From NCBI GenBank assembly GCA_037440525.1, contig JBBITW010000013.1:1-34473 (forward strand): a stretch of 34,473 bases of DNA, in the 5' to 3' direction. The notes beneath the pieces are model-generated. The model saw only the letters and a list, made by a program, of their open reading frames with translations, made no database searches and was not told where the DNA came from. Position 1 is the stretch's first letter, and every line of letters begins with the position of its first letter. Shown here piece by piece: positions 32,165 through 34,473 of the stretch. Position numbers and translations under genes: made by a program. Source of the DNA: JBBITW01 sp037440525 (lineage in GTDB: Bacteria > Desulfobacterota > BSN033 > UBA1163).

Positions 32165-33124
32165 ATGAATTTTTCTTTAAATCGACTTGACCAAGAGCCA
32201 AAAAGACTTATTATGATTGGAGGTAAAGGTGGGGTAGGAAAAACTACCTGTGCCTCTGCTATTTCCCTTCACTTTTCACTTCAAGGAAGAAAGACACTTA
32301 TTATTTCAAGCGACCCTACTCCATCCCTTTCCGATATATTTGAGATGGAGATCGGCGATAAGGAAACTCCAGTAAAAGATATTAACAACCTCTATGGCAT
32401 TGAGATAAGCTCTGAGGTTGTTTTAAAAAAATGGAAGGATCGTTTTGGGCCTGAGATATACGAAGTTGTATCTTCTTTTGCCTCTGTAGACTATGATTTT
32501 GTAGACTATATTGGAGGTGCACCCGGTATTGAAGAGGAATATATGTTAAATTATATACTGGAGTTGGTTGAGGGTGGACAGTATGATATGGTAGTATGGG
32601 ATACAGCACCTGCAGGGCACACACTGAGACTGCTACATCTTCCACAGATCTTTCTAAAACATCTTGAGGCGGCAACAAAATTTTATATGAATTTATATAG
32701 TTATTTTGAAAAGTTAAAGGAAAGTGTTAGATTACGAAAGGGTAAAAGATCCCTATTAGAAATCATCAGTGGGTGGGAGGATCTGGCTGAAAAGGTTGTA
32801 AGTTTTATCAGGGATCCTCAAAAATCAGAGTTTATTGTCGTTACAATACCTGAAGCCCTTGGGGTAAAGCAGACCGAGAGGATTATAAGAGATTTTGATG
32901 AATATCAATTAAAAGTTCATCATTTAATTGTAAATTATGTTATTCAGGAGGCAGACTGCAATTTTCATAAGATTAGAAAAGAGATGCAACAGAACTATAT
33001 TAAGATTTTGAGGGATCAATATTCCAAGAGGATTAAGTTGATAGAACTTCCGCTTATGCCCCAAGAGGTTAAAGGAATAGAAAAGATCAATAAAATTTCA
33101 GAAATCCTTTTTAAATCTACCTAA
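32165..33124 (+). CDS. ArsA/Get3-family ATPase
   Basis: A single-domain ATPase of 319 residues from the start chosen here. The ATG at 32165 has AGAAAGG 5 nt upstream; an earlier in-frame ATG at 32150 has no Shine-Dalgarno. The deviant Walker A GGKGGVGKTT, SDPTPSLSDIF (switch I region) and DTAPAGHTLRLLHLP (switch II) are all present. The family includes the arsenite pump ATPase and Get3, which delivers tail-anchored membrane proteins. The halved, single-ATPase form and absence of arsB/arsR argue against arsenic resistance. Bacterial single-domain members are often of unknown role. The aminotransferase gene follows by 22 bp. Confidence 0.85.
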   Translation: MNFSLNRLDQEPKRLIMIGGKGGVGKTTCASAISLHFSLQGRKTLIISSDPTPSLSDIFEMEIGDKETPVKDINNLYGIEISSEVVLKKWKDRFGPEIYEVVSSFASVDYDFVDYIGGAPGIEEEYMLNYILELVEGGQYDMVVWDTAPAGHTLRLLHLPQIFLKHLEAATKFYMNLYSYFEKLKESVRLRKGKRSLLEIISGWEDLAEKVVSFIRDPQKSEFIVVTIPEALGVKQTERIIRDFDEYQLKVHHLIVNYVIQEADCNFHKIRKEMQQNYIKILRDQYSKRIKLIELPLMPQEVKGIEKINKISEILFKST

Positions 33125-33146
33125 TCATGAAAGGAGGCAAGTTAAA

Positions 33147-34343
33147 ATGTCTTTATTATCTGAGAGGGCAAAAAATTTGAAACCTTCACCCACCCTTGCT
33201 ATTACTGCAAAGGCAAAGGCAATGCAGGCACAGGGTATTCATGTAATAAGCTTTGGTGCGGGTGAGCCTGATTTTGATACTCCCGAGAATATAAAAAATG
33301 CTGCAATAAAAGCAATTCAAGAGGGTTTCACAAAGTATACACCTGTTGGAGGAATTGATGAATTAAAAGATGCGATAATCCAAAAGTTTAAGAGGGATAA
33401 TAATTTGACTTATAAAAGGTCTGAAATTTTAATCTCATGTGGGGGAAAACATTCTTTCTATAATCTTTCGCAGGCAATTTTAGATCAAGGAGATGAAGTG
33501 ATAATTCCCGCACCTTACTGGGTTTCTTATCCTCCAATGGTTTCACTGGCTCAGGGAACCCCTATTATCATTGAAACGAAGGAAGAGGATGGTTTTAAAT
33601 TGAAGCCTCAGGATCTAAAGAAGGTGATTACTCCAAGAACAAAAGCCCTAATTATTAACAGTCCTTCTAATCCAACGGGGAGTGCCTATACAAAAGACGA
33701 ATTAAAAGAGATAGCAGAGATTGCAACAACTTTTGATTTCTTGATCATCTCTGATGAAATATATGAAAAGATAGTCTACGATGGATTTGAGTTTACGAGT
33801 ATTGCTTCTTTGGGAGATGAGATAAAAAAGAGAACGATTATTGTCCATGGGGTTTCGAAAACATATTCTATGACAGGTTGGAGGATTGGTTATACTGCTG
33901 GTCCTGAGGAAATCATTTCGGCTATGAATAACATCCAGAGCCAGAGTACATCCAACCCTACATCGATATGCCAGAAGGCCTCAGTAGAAGCCCTTCTGGG
34001 GCCTCAGGATAAAGTAAAAAAGATGGTTTCAGAATTTCAGGAGAGGAGAAACTATATTGTCGACAGGCTTAATGAGATAAAAGATGTATCATGTTTTAAA
34101 CCCGTTGGAGCTTTTTACGTATTCCCTAATTTTTCTGCCTATTATGGTAAATCCTATAAAGGTAAGAGGATTGAAAACTCTACCCAGTTGGCAGACTTTT
34201 TCTTAGAGGTTGCTAAAGTTGCCGTAGTTCCAGGGATTGAATTTGGAGCAGATCCGTTTGAAAGGCTCTCCTTTGCGACTTCTATGGAAGATATCAGGGA
34301 GGGATTGAACCGAATTGAAGAAGCCCTGAGTAATTTAAGTTGA
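33147..34343 (+). CDS. Pyridoxal-phosphate aspartate/aromatic aminotransferase (class I)
   Basis: 398 residues of the fold-type I, AAT-Ib subgroup. Family features are ISFGAGEPDFDTPENIKNAA, YTPVGGIDELKDAI, INSPSNPTGSAYTKDEL, ISDEIYEKIVYDG and the PLP lysine in GVSKTYSMTGWRIGY. The C-terminal arginine motif is RLSFATSMEDIREGLNRIEEA. It likely transaminates aspartate with 2-oxoglutarate, though prephenate or aromatic acids are possible in this subgroup. A strong AAAGGAGG lies 9 nt before the ATG. The 2-oxoacid products it makes are of the kind used by the oxidoreductase encoded nearby. Confidence 0.92.
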   Translation: MSLLSERAKNLKPSPTLAITAKAKAMQAQGIHVISFGAGEPDFDTPENIKNAAIKAIQEGFTKYTPVGGIDELKDAIIQKFKRDNNLTYKRSEILISCGGKHSFYNLSQAILDQGDEVIIPAPYWVSYPPMVSLAQGTPIIIETKEEDGFKLKPQDLKKVITPRTKALIINSPSNPTGSAYTKDELKEIAEIATTFDFLIISDEIYEKIVYDGFEFTSIASLGDEIKKRTIIVHGVSKTYSMTGWRIGYTAGPEEIISAMNNIQSQSTSNPTSICQKASVEALLGPQDKVKKMVSEFQERRNYIVDRLNEIKDVSCFKPVGAFYVFPNFSAYYGKSYKGKRIENSTQLADFFLEVAKVAVVPGIEFGADPFERLSFATSMEDIREGLNRIEEALSNLS

Positions 34344-34403
34344 GCTTTCTAAAAGAAATCGTTAATTGAGCGATTCTTATCCAACTGGGAAGATTCATCC
34401 TAT

Positions 34404-34458
34404 TTCCCATTTATTGTTTACTTCCCATTTCCCATTTCCTACTTCCCATTTATTGTTT
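34404..34458. repeat. Short direct repeat in the window's end region
   Basis: TTCCCATTTATTGTTT occurs at 34404-34419 and 34443-34458, separated by two further ACTTCCCATTT-like units. Just upstream, ~34358-34400 looks like a decayed copy of the ATCCGC repeat family seen at 17864. The 130 bases after the aminotransferase show no gene and no clear terminator. Confidence 0.5.
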
Positions 34459-34473
34459 TGGTTCCCAGTACTG

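Noticed and set aside
32165..33124. Arsenite efflux ATPase ArsA
   Set aside because: It is single-domain and there is no arsB, arsD, arsR or arsC gene nearby; Get3-like or unknown function is as likely.
34395..34473. TTCCCATTT-rich repeat as a CRISPR array
   Set aside because: The units are short, AT-rich, unevenly spaced, without unique spacers, and no cas gene is present.

Overview
The window is AT-rich bacterial chromosome from a Gram-negative, probably anaerobic organism of deltaproteobacterial or similar grade. The evidence is a full type IV pilus alignment/secretin operon (pilMNOPQ) with a PilY1 tail, a Myxococcus-like MglA/Roadblock module, many sigma-54 activators, a ferredoxin-linked 2-oxoacid oxidoreductase operon, and System II cytochrome c maturation (CcsA). 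I cannot assign a genus. No rRNA, tRNA, CRISPR or transposase gene was seen.

Layout. 1-838: 3' end of a pilY1-like gene. 857-1079: first copy of a MITE-like element. 1187-2176 (-): TPR protein. 2177-2878: a pile of dispersed palindromic repeats, then a sigma-54 promoter. 2879-8356: likely operon of REC-DUF4388 regulator, Roadblock (MglB-like), MglA GTPase, CheW-domain protein, soluble PAS histidine kinase and NtrC-type activator. 8515-13722: pilMNOPQ from a sigma-70-like promoter. 13747-17830 (-): dnaJ, mobA, a large periplasmic TPR protein and rimI. 17831-18077: dispersed repeats. 18078-18672 (-): a small hypothetical protein and an FmdB-type zinc ribbon. 18851-25232: ketosynthase with an altered catalytic triad, membrane histidine kinase, a fusion of a decayed sigma-54 AAA+ domain to a decayed histidine kinase, and an intact NtrC-type activator. 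25474: second sigma-54 promoter, driving a REC-HD-GYP phosphodiesterase and a CxxC...HxxH protein. 27497-27737: second MITE copy. 27953: ccsA. 28816-31838 (-): four-subunit 2-oxoacid:ferredoxin oxidoreductase and a double-ACT protein. 31866-32086: third MITE copy, between that operon and an ArsA/Get3-like ATPase gene, followed by a class I aminotransferase.

How it fits together. Pilus assembly genes sit beside a polarity switch (MglA with its Roadblock partner), a CheW-type coupler and two-component systems. The second two-component island ends in an HD-GYP protein that probably degrades c-di-GMP, a common control input of type IV pili. Both sigma-54 promoters have upstream sequence sharing a TTGACC(A)ATTTT core, so I infer that an NtrC-type activator encoded here may control both operons.

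The observations most worth following are: the double-pseudoenzyme fusion at 22281-23828; the Cys-His-Gln ketosynthase heading a signalling operon; and the MITE family, of which two copies have perfect 5-bp target duplications and all three have TTGAC starting exactly 12 nt beyond the right end.
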